From positions 45,587 through 109,586 of the IMG/VR virus record IMGVR_UViG_3300047444_000783: a DNA stretch of 64,000 nucleotides; one strand, written 5' to 3'. The position numbers and the translations under genes were made by a program. Each line of letters begins with the position of its first letter. The stretch's first letter is position 1. Positions 26,656 through 34,590 of the stretch are shown here, in pieces. The stretch is from a virus. A model generated the notes under the pieces. That model saw nothing but the letters and a program-made list of their open reading frames with translations, did not search any database and was not told the DNA's origin.

Positions 26656-28009
26656 GCTTGTTCTCCTTCTTTGACTTTGGTGCGACAACGACATAAAGTT
26701 CGGCGCCGCGGGCGATAATCTGTCCAATCTTGAAAAACTTCTCGAGTTTCTTCCGCCACCAGGCCGCGCCCTTCTGGATCAGGTGCGTATTCCGGCCGTC
26801 CGGCAGTGTCTTGGCCGCCGGTCCGGTATTGATGGTGAAGAATCCCAACTGCCGCACGCAGCGACACAGATCGTCGAGTACGTAGAATAGTTTGTCAGGT
26901 TCGACGTGCTCAAGGACGTCCGTACAAATAACGAGGTCTGCCGATCTGGGCGACTCCTGCTTTCCCGGGATCCCTGGATCGTATTCATAGATGGGAAAGG
27001 CTAGCGCCTTCTGCAGTTGCGACTTCCCGCATCCGTAGTCCAGGACCGAGACCGGCCGGTCACTCTTCTTGGCCAACAGTCCGACCAGTTTCTGTACGGT
27101 CTCGGCATGCTTCCCACCGCCTACCCCGTACGCCAGGTTGTCCCGATGGAGTTGCGCGTTCAATTCTGCGTATTCCGCCGAAATCAATTCTGGCTTGGCG
27201 AACCCGATAACCGCCGGTGTGGCCGGTGCTCCGGACTTCTGCTGGTAATCCTTGGCCATCGCCTGGACGAGGCCTTCACCATAGAACGTCGCCTTAACAT
27301 CTGGCATCTGATCCAACTCGTGCCAGGTCTCCTGCGCGCAGTGCATCACCGAAGAATTTGTGAAATATTCCTTCCCTTTGTACTCCGTGATGGCCCAGTT
27401 CCTAGGTTGATTAGGATGAGCGGCGGCATGATTGCCAACGTCTTTGCGGAAACAGCCGTCCATGCCAAAGATATGAAGTTCAGTGAATCCCATAAAGCGG
27501 GCGATCGTAAGCGCCCTCAGCCCAACACTCGAACCGCCTGTGAGCGCCCACTCGCCAGCCGGCAGCACCCGATGCACGTCCTCGTGTGGCGAGAATACGT
27601 GCCACAGTTTGACATTGGCGCCGTGCTCCATAAGGTGTTCGATGTATTTGGGATGGCACGTCGAGGACGGCAGGTATTCGACCTCGGCATGTGGAAGCCC
27701 AAGCAATTCAACTTTATGATCGCGCGGATCTACTTCGACATGCCAACTTGGGACGATCCCGCGCTCGAGTAAGAACTTGTGAGCGCCCGAACAGGAGATG
27801 ATGAACGGGAAGCCCCGGACCTGTTCCCAGGTCTCGTTGAGAGATGGCCCGTAACAGACGATAGCTACAGGGTCCTGGCGCTTGTCGTAATTCGGCTGGA
27901 TACGTCCAGGCACTCGCGCGGAATTAACGCGCACCTGTTCATCGCGTAGCCAGAGAGGTACCGCGTATTGGACGTCCTGCTTTTCGTTGATATCGAGTCG
28001 CTTGCTCAT
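26630..28009 (-). CDS. DUF115/Maf-like domain fused to SAM methyltransferase
   Basis: A 459 aa two-domain protein. Residues about 45-240 match the DUF115 (MAF_flag10, MptE-like) fold: VAIVCYGPSLNETWEQV, FIISCSGAHKFLLERGIVPS and LTGGSSVGLRAL, with FGMDGCF later. Flagellar Maf proteins of this family transfer nonulosonic acids to flagellin. Residues from about 320 are a Methyltransf domain: SVLDYGCGKSQ, DLVICTDVLEHVEPD and FFTINTGPAAKTLPDG. It may therefore glycosylate and methylate a surface or virion component (inference). Confidence 0.72.
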   Translation of the reverse strand: MSKRLDINEKQDVQYAVPLWLRDEQVRVNSARVPGRIQPNYDKRQDPVAIVCYGPSLNETWEQVRGFPFIISCSGAHKFLLERGIVPSWHVEVDPRDHKVELLGLPHAEVEYLPSSTCHPKYIEHLMEHGANVKLWHVFSPHEDVHRVLPAGEWALTGGSSVGLRALTIARFMGFTELHIFGMDGCFRKDVGNHAAAHPNQPRNWAITEYKGKEYFTNSSVMHCAQETWHELDQMPDVKATFYGEGLVQAMAKDYQQKSGAPATPAVIGFAKPELISAEYAELNAQLHRDNLAYGVGGGKHAETVQKLVGLLAKKSDRPVSVLDYGCGKSQLQKALAFPIYEYDPGIPGKQESPRSADLVICTDVLEHVEPDKLFYVLDDLCRCVRQLGFFTINTGPAAKTLPDGRNTHLIQKGAAWWRKKLEKFFKIGQIIARGAELYVVVAPKSKKENKHDSRRKAG

Positions 28010-29058
28010 GCGTTGAATACTCCAGGCCGCGCTGCCATTTTTTGTGGCGTGAAAGACGCCGGGACCAGTGTGCCTTTCGTCCAGAAGTTGCCCAAGTTTA
28101 CCTGATTATTGTATTCCGTCGTAATCCAACTTGCCGATCTGGCGATGTTTGATAAATGGACTTCGTCGATCAGCCCGTTCCATTCACGGCCCGCTGTCCC
28201 AGGATCACGCCCGATCGTGGTGATGACCGTGCCTGAAACGATGGTCCCGTTTGCTGCGAACGTGCCGTCCGAGGCCGAATTTACATATACCACCAGTCCG
28301 GACACGCTGTCGTAGGTCATGGCGATATGAGTCAAAGTTCCCGTACTCACCGTGTGGCTGCCTGGATCAACAAGCACCGTCCCGGAATTCAGCGTCGTAT
28401 TGACATAGCACGCCATCTTACCCGTGCTCTTGACATGGAGGGCGGCGAAAATAGTATTCGCGGCGTCTTGACTGGTGAGCGGCGTATTGTAAGTAGCACT
28501 GAGCGTCGTGGGGTTAATCCAGCCACTCATCGTGATCGCGGCCGGCTGCGACACGGCAGTCTTATCCATGTATTGAGTGCTGGCGCTGGCAAAACTACCG
28601 GCATTACCGATCTGGCCGGATGCTGATGATGACACGCTATTGTGATTCGTCAGGGTGTTGCCGCCCTGTGATGCGTCGGTACCGGTCGATGGGTCGTGGT
28701 ATACGCCGTAAAAATTAGAATCCCAGACCGACGTGCTGCTGCCGTCTGTGGACACTGCGTTGTCGCCGACAGCCATGTAGACAGTAACTCCGTCCTGGGC
28801 CGTCGGCAGAAGAACCCACATTTCAAAAGCGCCGGTCGCCGCGCTGTACGAAACCAGTTGGAAGGTGAGTGCAACAGTTAGGCCGGAATCTGCGTAAGGA
28901 CGGATATCAAATCCGTCAGTGCGCGCTTTTCCGCCGTTCGCCACAGAGGCGAAATCGGCATCGCCAGCCAGGAAGGGGACCAGCGCCGGGAAATTGGTTT
29001 GAGCAGTCCCCGCCTGGCCTGTCTGGATCCGCACGCCCTTGTAGAAACCGAATGCCAT
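28006..29058 (-). CDS. LamG-like lectin-domain virion protein
   Basis: A 350 aa protein. Residues 1-115 resemble a DUF2341 module (GFDIRPYADSGLTVALTFQL). Residues about 130-330 are a concanavalin-A-like LamG domain: TMSGWINPTTLSATYNTP, THIAMTYDSVSGLVVYVN, EWNGLIDEVHLSNIARS and WITTEYNNQ. Likely an adhesin that binds glycans. It lies in the adhesin block and is coupled to the fused DUF115 gene downstream. Confidence 0.75.
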   Translation of the reverse strand: MAFGFYKGVRIQTGQAGTAQTNFPALVPFLAGDADFASVANGGKARTDGFDIRPYADSGLTVALTFQLVSYSAATGAFEMWVLLPTAQDGVTVYMAVGDNAVSTDGSSTSVWDSNFYGVYHDPSTGTDASQGGNTLTNHNSVSSSASGQIGNAGSFASASTQYMDKTAVSQPAAITMSGWINPTTLSATYNTPLTSQDAANTIFAALHVKSTGKMACYVNTTLNSGTVLVDPGSHTVSTGTLTHIAMTYDSVSGLVVYVNSASDGTFAANGTIVSGTVITTIGRDPGTAGREWNGLIDEVHLSNIARSASWITTEYNNQVNLGNFWTKGTLVPASFTPQKMAARPGVFNA

Positions 29059-29062
29059 GAGG

Positions 29063-31465
29063 CTACCCGATGCGGAATAGCCGCATGTAACTGCCGCGCT
29101 GGATCACCATTGCCGCGGTCGTCGTGCTGGCCGCCGCCTGCAATTGGACAACCCCGTTCGTCGAGACGACGAATATACCCTCGTATGTCGCGAAAGTACT
29201 CAAGTACGTTACGGACGCCGGCGCGTTCGACAGGGTCGTCGAACCGGAAGCGGAATCGCCCTTCCATGGTGCGAATACGCCGACGGCCGAGATCGTTGGA
29301 GCCGCCGCGGCTGCGCTCGTCGGCATGAAGATGTAGCCGCGGGTCTGCGCCATCGCCGGGAACGTCAGCCCGAACTTCGTCGGCGCCGAGGTCGTTCCGC
29401 GGTTGAACATGATAAGCGCTTCAATGCGGTATATCTTAGCGGCGTCCACCGAAAGACTCATCCCGCTGATATTCGTCAGTCCTGTCGCGGATATCGTCTG
29501 CACCGTGCTCACAATCACCGTCCGGACCGTGTCCAGGACGGAAACCGTCTGCGAGATGACAGATACGGCCTGCGACAGGACGGACACCGCCTGCGACAAA
29601 ACGGACACCTGCTGCGAGAGGACCGACACAGCCTGGCTTACGATCGATGCCGCATTTGACGCGGCATTAGCGACGGACAGCGCGTTTGAAGCCGCCGTCG
29701 AGACAACCGAGACCGCCTGACTGACGATCGAAGCGGCATTCGATGCGGCATTCGCTACCGACAGCGCATTCGACGCGGCCGTAGAGACGATGGAAACGGC
29801 CTGCGACACGATCGACGCCGCATTTGACGCCGCGTTCGCTACCGACAGCGCATTTGACGCGGCCGTCGAGACGATCGATACTCCCTGCGAAAGCACTGAG
29901 ATCTGCTGGGAATGAAGAGAAAGCGCCTGCGATATGATGCTGATCGCATTCGATGTGACGGTCGCGCTCCCGCTGCCGCCAGTTGCATCGGCAGCCCACG
30001 CCCAATCGTAGTCCGTATTCGTATTCTTCTTGAGGACCTGGCCTGTCAGCCCTCCGGCTAACGTGCTCATCCGCTGGCTGAGAACCGAGTGGGCCTGAGA
30101 TAAGACCGAAACCTGCTGCGAGAGAACGGATACTTGCTGGGAGATAATCGAAGCTGCGTTGCTGACGACGTTGATCGCGGATCCACGATTCGAGATCTCA
30201 TTCGACAGGGCGTTCGATACGATCGAAGCGGCATTCGATGCGGCATTCGCCACAGATAGTGCGTTCGAGGCTGCATTTGATACGATCGACGCGGCGTTCG
30301 ACGCGGCGTTGGCGACGGATAGCGCGTTTGAGGCCGCTGTCGATACGATGGAAACAGCGTTCGATACGACGTTGATCGCGGATCCGCGGTTCGAGATCTC
30401 ATTCGACACGGTCTGCGAGAGAACGGAGTGGGCCTGCGAGAGGACCGAATGCGCCTGCGATAAGACCGATACCTGCTGAGACAGGATCGAGATGGCGTTG
30501 GACAGCGCGTTGGCTATCGAAATCCGATTGGACGTCTCATTCGACAGTGCGTTCGAAACGATCGATGCAGCGTTGGATGCAGCATTCGCGACCGACAGGG
30601 CATTCGAGGCCGCTGTGGATACGATGGAAACTGCTTGGCTGACGATCGATGCCGCGTTTGATGCGGCATTCGCCACTGACAGCGCGTTTGAGGCGGCCGT
30701 CGAAACGATCGAAACCGCCTGACTGACGATCGATACGGCGTTTGAAATGACGTTGTCCGCCGAGACTCGATTAGATATCTCATTGGAAACCGCTTGCGAG
30801 ATCAGCGAGACCTGCTGGGAGATCACCGAAATCGCGTTCGAGAGGACGTTGTCGGCAGATATCCTATTCGAGGTCTCGTTCGACAGGGCATTGGATACGA
30901 CAGAAACGCCCTGCGACAGCACGGAGACAGCCTGGGATAGGATAGACACGGCATTCGAAAGCGTGTCGGCCTGGGCGATCCTGGCGGCCGTTTCGACCGA
31001 CAGCGCCTGGCTGACGACAGAAACCCCCTGGCTGATCGTGTTGTCGGCCGCGACCCGAGCAGCCGTCTCTACAGATAAGGCCTGCGATACGATGCTGACA
31101 CCCTGCGAGAGGACGTTGTCGGCCGCCGCTCGAACGCTGAGTTCGTTCGAAATCGCATCCTCGACGTCCGTGAGGACCTTGGCGGTTATCGAGTTATCGA
31201 TGACGTCGCCGACCAGGATCGTGCGGGCGAACGTGCCTTCCTGCGCGCGGATGATCGTGAATATACCGCCAGACGTATCGGTAACCCGAACGATCTCGCT
31301 ATTGGCCTTCGTCGGTGCCGTGTTGGCTGGAGCGATCGTACAGTTAAACGGGGCAGCCGGGAAGCTGGTCGGGTCGACAGGCGTGAGCGTTGTCCCGCTC
31401 GAGGCCGGCGACGGAGCCGTCCCTACAGTGCTTTGCCCTAAATTCGCATGATTGTCGAACGACAT
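29063..31465 (-). CDS. long heptad-repeat tail fibre
   Basis: An 800 aa protein. The N-terminal 110 residues (NLGQSTVGTAPSPASSGTTL, EIVRVTDTSGGIFTIIRAQ) are a common phage fibre head. Residues about 115-640 are built almost entirely from seven-residue units of the type VSVLSQA or SNALSVA, which should form a trimeric coiled-coil shaft, interrupted once by TGQVLKKNTNTDYDWAW. The last 150 residues are a beta-rich receptor-binding head. The alternating Ser-rich register is reminiscent of trimeric autotransporter stalks. Confidence 0.78.
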   Translation of the reverse strand: MSFDNHANLGQSTVGTAPSPASSGTTLTPVDPTSFPAAPFNCTIAPANTAPTKANSEIVRVTDTSGGIFTIIRAQEGTFARTILVGDVIDNSITAKVLTDVEDAISNELSVRAAADNVLSQGVSIVSQALSVETAARVAADNTISQGVSVVSQALSVETAARIAQADTLSNAVSILSQAVSVLSQGVSVVSNALSNETSNRISADNVLSNAISVISQQVSLISQAVSNEISNRVSADNVISNAVSIVSQAVSIVSTAASNALSVANAASNAASIVSQAVSIVSTAASNALSVANAASNAASIVSNALSNETSNRISIANALSNAISILSQQVSVLSQAHSVLSQAHSVLSQTVSNEISNRGSAINVVSNAVSIVSTAASNALSVANAASNAASIVSNAASNALSVANAASNAASIVSNALSNEISNRGSAINVVSNAASIISQQVSVLSQQVSVLSQAHSVLSQRMSTLAGGLTGQVLKKNTNTDYDWAWAADATGGSGSATVTSNAISIISQALSLHSQQISVLSQGVSIVSTAASNALSVANAASNAASIVSQAVSIVSTAASNALSVANAASNAASIVSQAVSVVSTAASNALSVANAASNAASIVSQAVSVLSQQVSVLSQAVSVLSQAVSVISQTVSVLDTVRTVIVSTVQTISATGLTNISGMSLSVDAAKIYRIEALIMFNRGTTSAPTKFGLTFPAMAQTRGYIFMPTSAAAAAPTISAVGVFAPWKGDSASGSTTLSNAPASVTYLSTFATYEGIFVVSTNGVVQLQAAASTTTAAMVIQRGSYMRLFRIG
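29540..31150. repeat. intragenic heptad-coding repeats of the fibre
   Basis: The DNA encoding the fibre shaft consists of dozens of imperfect 21-base units and longer 80-100 base blocks that recur (for example the block encoding SNALSVANAASNAASIVS). Such blocks allow shaft length to change by recombination. Confidence 0.7.
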
Positions 31466-31966
31466 CTACGCGTGCACCTTTATTAACCCGTTTGTCTGGT
31501 CGAAGGAAATCGCGAAAGACTGGCCGTTTCCTATACTTACGCTAGCACCGCAGTCAATCCAGGAGATGAGCGGTCCGGCCGTCGGAGTCGAGTTGTAGAC
31601 CACGAGATATCGGAACGGTCCGACCGTCCCTCCCGAGGCGGTGAGCGAGATCGGCGCGAGGACCAATCGATACAGCCCGTTGGACTGTTTGGACGAAACG
31701 ACAGTCAGCAGCCTCGAGGAACAATTGACGTACGAAATCTCTGAGATGTCAGACAGGACCGCATTCGTGTTGACCGGCGACGTGGCAGTTAGGGCAAACT
31801 TCAGAGCGTCGGCCGCGAGGTCGTGCACCTTGTTCGCCAGATCCGCCACAAACTGGTTGAACGCGTTGTACTTCCCAACCGGAGGACCGGGAGTCGTACC
31901 GCTCGATGGTATGTATCCCCCGGGGAAATACCCCCCGGGGAATCCTGGGAGATGGCTTCTCGACAT
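31466..31966 (-). CDS. conserved phage structural protein (paralogue of 39143-39562)
   Basis: A 166 aa protein. I start at ATG 31964-31966, which overlaps the upstream stop (TAATG). After a Pro/Gly-rich leader (FPGGYFPGGYIPSSGTTPG) the core YNAFNQFVADLANKVHDL, with GPFRYLVVYNSTPTAGPLI later, is shared with the gene at 39143-39562 and with many unnamed phage virion proteins. The function is not established. Confidence 0.65.
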   Translation of the reverse strand: MSRSHLPGFPGGYFPGGYIPSSGTTPGPPVGKYNAFNQFVADLANKVHDLAADALKFALTATSPVNTNAVLSDISEISYVNCSSRLLTVVSSKQSNGLYRLVLAPISLTASGGTVGPFRYLVVYNSTPTAGPLISWIDCGASVSIGNGQSFAISFDQTNGLIKVHA

Positions 31967-34590
31967 TAGTTCAAGGTCAGCGTGCAGGTTGTCCGGTTGC
32001 CGTTGACGTCGACCGTGCAACTAATCACGTTCTTCGTATCGGCCGGGTCGCGGAAAACAATCGTCGAGGTCCCGCTGCCGGACGTTTTACCTCCAAGGGC
32101 GGATGCGATTAACCTCATAGCCTGGCGAAGGGTTTCATCGGCCCCGCTCGCCCGATCTAGTAAAGCGTCGGCCGCGCTGTTGTTACCAGCCGTCGAGAGC
32201 GAATAGCCGGCCTTGTCGTTATTGGTTCCGACCTTTACCTGTCCGGTCGTCAGATCGACCTGCCCGACGCCGGTTCCCTGGCTGACCTTCATCGTGTCTC
32301 CGGCCTGGGCTGCAGTCTTTGCCTGATCGTAGGCGGCCGTCAGAGCGTAGCCCGTCTTGTCGTTGTTGGTCGTGACGGTGACCCCGCCAGAAGCCAGACG
32401 CGAGGAGATAGCCACGTCGATATTGTCCTTCAGGAGTTTGCCGACCGAACTGGCGGTCGCGAAGTCGCTCGAGGCTAGCAGGTCCTGCCAGACGGTAGCC
32501 GCTACCTGTGCGGCCGTCGGTGCCGTCGCACCCGGGATCGCATCGTACGGCAAGATCGCGAACGTGCTCGTGTTGTCTGGATTCGTCACCCAGGTCGCGA
32601 CCGTCGCAATCTTCGTGCTGCCGACGTATGAGGTAATGAACTTCGCCTGCCCGGCGCCGGTTCCGCCCGTGATCAGAAGAAGATCGTTGCTGTAAAAATT
32701 ATCAGTTGCCGAGGCCGATGCGTCGAGAGTGATCGTCGTCGCGGCTCCCGCCTGCGCGGTATTGCTACGAACGGTCTGCAGTCCCGTGTCTGCGGCGAAG
32801 GTCGCGCGATCGATCGCGCCGTCGGCGATCACGCTCGCGTTCACGCTATTGGCCGCGAGCGATGCGACCTTGACCTGACCGGTCACAAGATCAATCTGGC
32901 CGGCGGCCGTGCCCTGGCTGACCTTCATCGTATCGCCAGCCTGAGCTGCTGTCTTTGCCGGGTCGTAAGCCGAGGTTAGAGCATAACCAGTCTTGTCGAG
33001 GTTCGTCGCGACCGTGACGTTCCCGCTCGCCAAACGACTCGAGATCGCCGCGTCGATGTTGTCGTGCAGCAGCTTGCCGATCGAAGCAGACGTCGAGAAG
33101 TCCGCCGAAGCAAGTAGGTCCTGCCAGACGGCCGTTGAAATCTGGCCGACCGTTGGGGCGCTCGCTCCAGGTACGACGTCGAATGGAAGGATGGCGAACG
33201 TGCTCGTGTTGTCCGGGTTCGTCGCCCATGTGCCGACGGTCGCGATCTTGGTCGCGCCAACATAGGCCGTGATGAACTTCGCCTGCCCGGCGCCGGTCCC
33301 GCCCGTGATCAAGATCATGTCGTTGACGTAGAAGCTATTCGTCGCCGAAGCCCCGGCATCGAGCGTGATCGTCGTGGCCGCGCCAGCCGCCGCCGTATTC
33401 GACCGGATTGTCTGCAGCCCAGTGTCGGCCGCGAAAGTCGCTCGATCGATCGCCCCGTCTGCGATCGCGGCGGCCGTCACGCTATTCGCCGCCAGAGATG
33501 CGACGGCGACCGCTCCGCTCGACAGGTTGATCTGGTTCGCGCCCGTTCCCGAGCTGACCTTCATGATGTCGCCGGCTTGCGACGCTGTCTTTGCCGGATC
33601 GTAAGCGCTCGTCAGAGCATAGCCCGTCTTATCCAGGTTGGTCGCTACCGTCACATTGCCGGACGCCATTCGGGAGGAGATTGCCGCATCGATGTCGTCA
33701 TGCAGCAGCTTACCTATCGAAGCGGCTGTTGAGAAATCGCTCGAGGCGAGCAGATCCTGCCAGACTGCCGTCGAGATCTGGCCGACTGTCGGGACGCTCG
33801 CGCCCGGGACGGAGTCGAATGGGAGGATAGCGAATGTGCTTGCCGCGGCTGGGTTTGTGGCCCAGGTCGCGACGGTCGCGACTTTCGTGCTGCCGACATA
33901 CCCCGTTATAAATCGCGCCTGCCCGGCGCCGGTCCCACCCGTAATGAGAATGATGTCATTGTTGTAGAAGTTGTTTGTTGCCGACGCTCCGGCGTCGAGC
34001 GTAATCGTTGTAGCGGCTCCCGCCGTCGCGGTATTCGAACGGATCGACTGAAGCCCCGTGTCGGCGTTAAGGGCTGCGCGGTTGATCGCACCAGCCGACG
34101 CGCTGACCGTATTCACGCCCAATTGAGCGGTCGCCGTGTTGACGGCCGCGCCAACAATCTGCCGGACGTCCACCTGGGCGTTCGTGATGTACCCGGTTGC
34201 GCTCGCTCCGTAGAAGGCGTCGTAAACGGCCGGCGTCACGACATAGCAGGGCTTGAAGACGTACAGAGCGCCCGCAACGTGAACGTTGATCTCGAGCGTC
34301 CCGACCGTCGATGTATCTGTCGCATCGAGGGTTATATAATAATTGCCAGCCTCTTTGAAGGTCGCCCCTCCCGAGTTTTTGGCCACCGGATCAGCGCTTG
34401 CCTTCGCCAGGCGGATATCGCTCGCGTTGATCGTCAGCGCGTTCTTTTCGGTATTCCCGTCTGACGGATCCAGGAACGGACCGATCAGATGGGTCTGAGC
34501 GCCAGTCGATTGCCGCAAGAAACACTGAGACCATGCTGGCGTCGAGACGGCGCAGAACAAAAGAATCCAGAGTAGCCGCAGTCGTTTCAT
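31966..34590 (-). CDS. 212-aa-repeat fibre-like protein with signal peptide
   Basis: An 874 aa protein. Residues 1-21 (MKRLRLLWILLFCAVSTPAW, then SQ) form a textbook Sec signal peptide, which is unusual in a virion gene block. Residues 22-165 resemble an N-terminal module of phage fibre proteins (DIRLAKASADPVAKN, LDATDTSTVGTLEINVH). Then come about three tandem repeats of 212 residues, each with TTITLDAGASAT, LITGGTGAGQA, FITxYVG, VWQDLLAS and DKTGYAL. The C-terminus (LRQAMRLIASALGGKTSGSG, then TVDVNGNRTT) is also a known phage motif. Probably a fibre; why it is exported is unclear. Confidence 0.7.
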   Translation of the reverse strand: MKRLRLLWILLFCAVSTPAWSQCFLRQSTGAQTHLIGPFLDPSDGNTEKNALTINASDIRLAKASADPVAKNSGGATFKEAGNYYITLDATDTSTVGTLEINVHVAGALYVFKPCYVVTPAVYDAFYGASATGYITNAQVDVRQIVGAAVNTATAQLGVNTVSASAGAINRAALNADTGLQSIRSNTATAGAATTITLDAGASATNNFYNNDIILITGGTGAGQARFITGYVGSTKVATVATWATNPAAASTFAILPFDSVPGASVPTVGQISTAVWQDLLASSDFSTAASIGKLLHDDIDAAISSRMASGNVTVATNLDKTGYALTSAYDPAKTASQAGDIMKVSSGTGANQINLSSGAVAVASLAANSVTAAAIADGAIDRATFAADTGLQTIRSNTAAAGAATTITLDAGASATNSFYVNDMILITGGTGAGQAKFITAYVGATKIATVGTWATNPDNTSTFAILPFDVVPGASAPTVGQISTAVWQDLLASADFSTSASIGKLLHDNIDAAISSRLASGNVTVATNLDKTGYALTSAYDPAKTAAQAGDTMKVSQGTAAGQIDLVTGQVKVASLAANSVNASVIADGAIDRATFAADTGLQTVRSNTAQAGAATTITLDASASATDNFYSNDLLLITGGTGAGQAKFITSYVGSTKIATVATWVTNPDNTSTFAILPYDAIPGATAPTAAQVAATVWQDLLASSDFATASSVGKLLKDNIDVAISSRLASGGVTVTTNNDKTGYALTAAYDQAKTAAQAGDTMKVSQGTGVGQVDLTTGQVKVGTNNDKAGYSLSTAGNNSAADALLDRASGADETLRQAMRLIASALGGKTSGSGTSTIVFRDPADTKNVISCTVDVNGNRTTCTLTLN
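32200..34100. repeat. tandem 636-base coding repeats
   Basis: The segments encoding ADTGLQ-x-x-RSNT recur at about 32772, 33408 and 34043, a period of 636 bases (212 codons). Copies differ mostly at synonymous positions, so the repeat is old or kept by selection at protein level. Confidence 0.7.

Noticed and set aside
29540-31150. Regular DNA repeats that could suggest a CRISPR array
   Set aside because: The repeats are in frame, encode heptads of one fibre protein and have no spacers.
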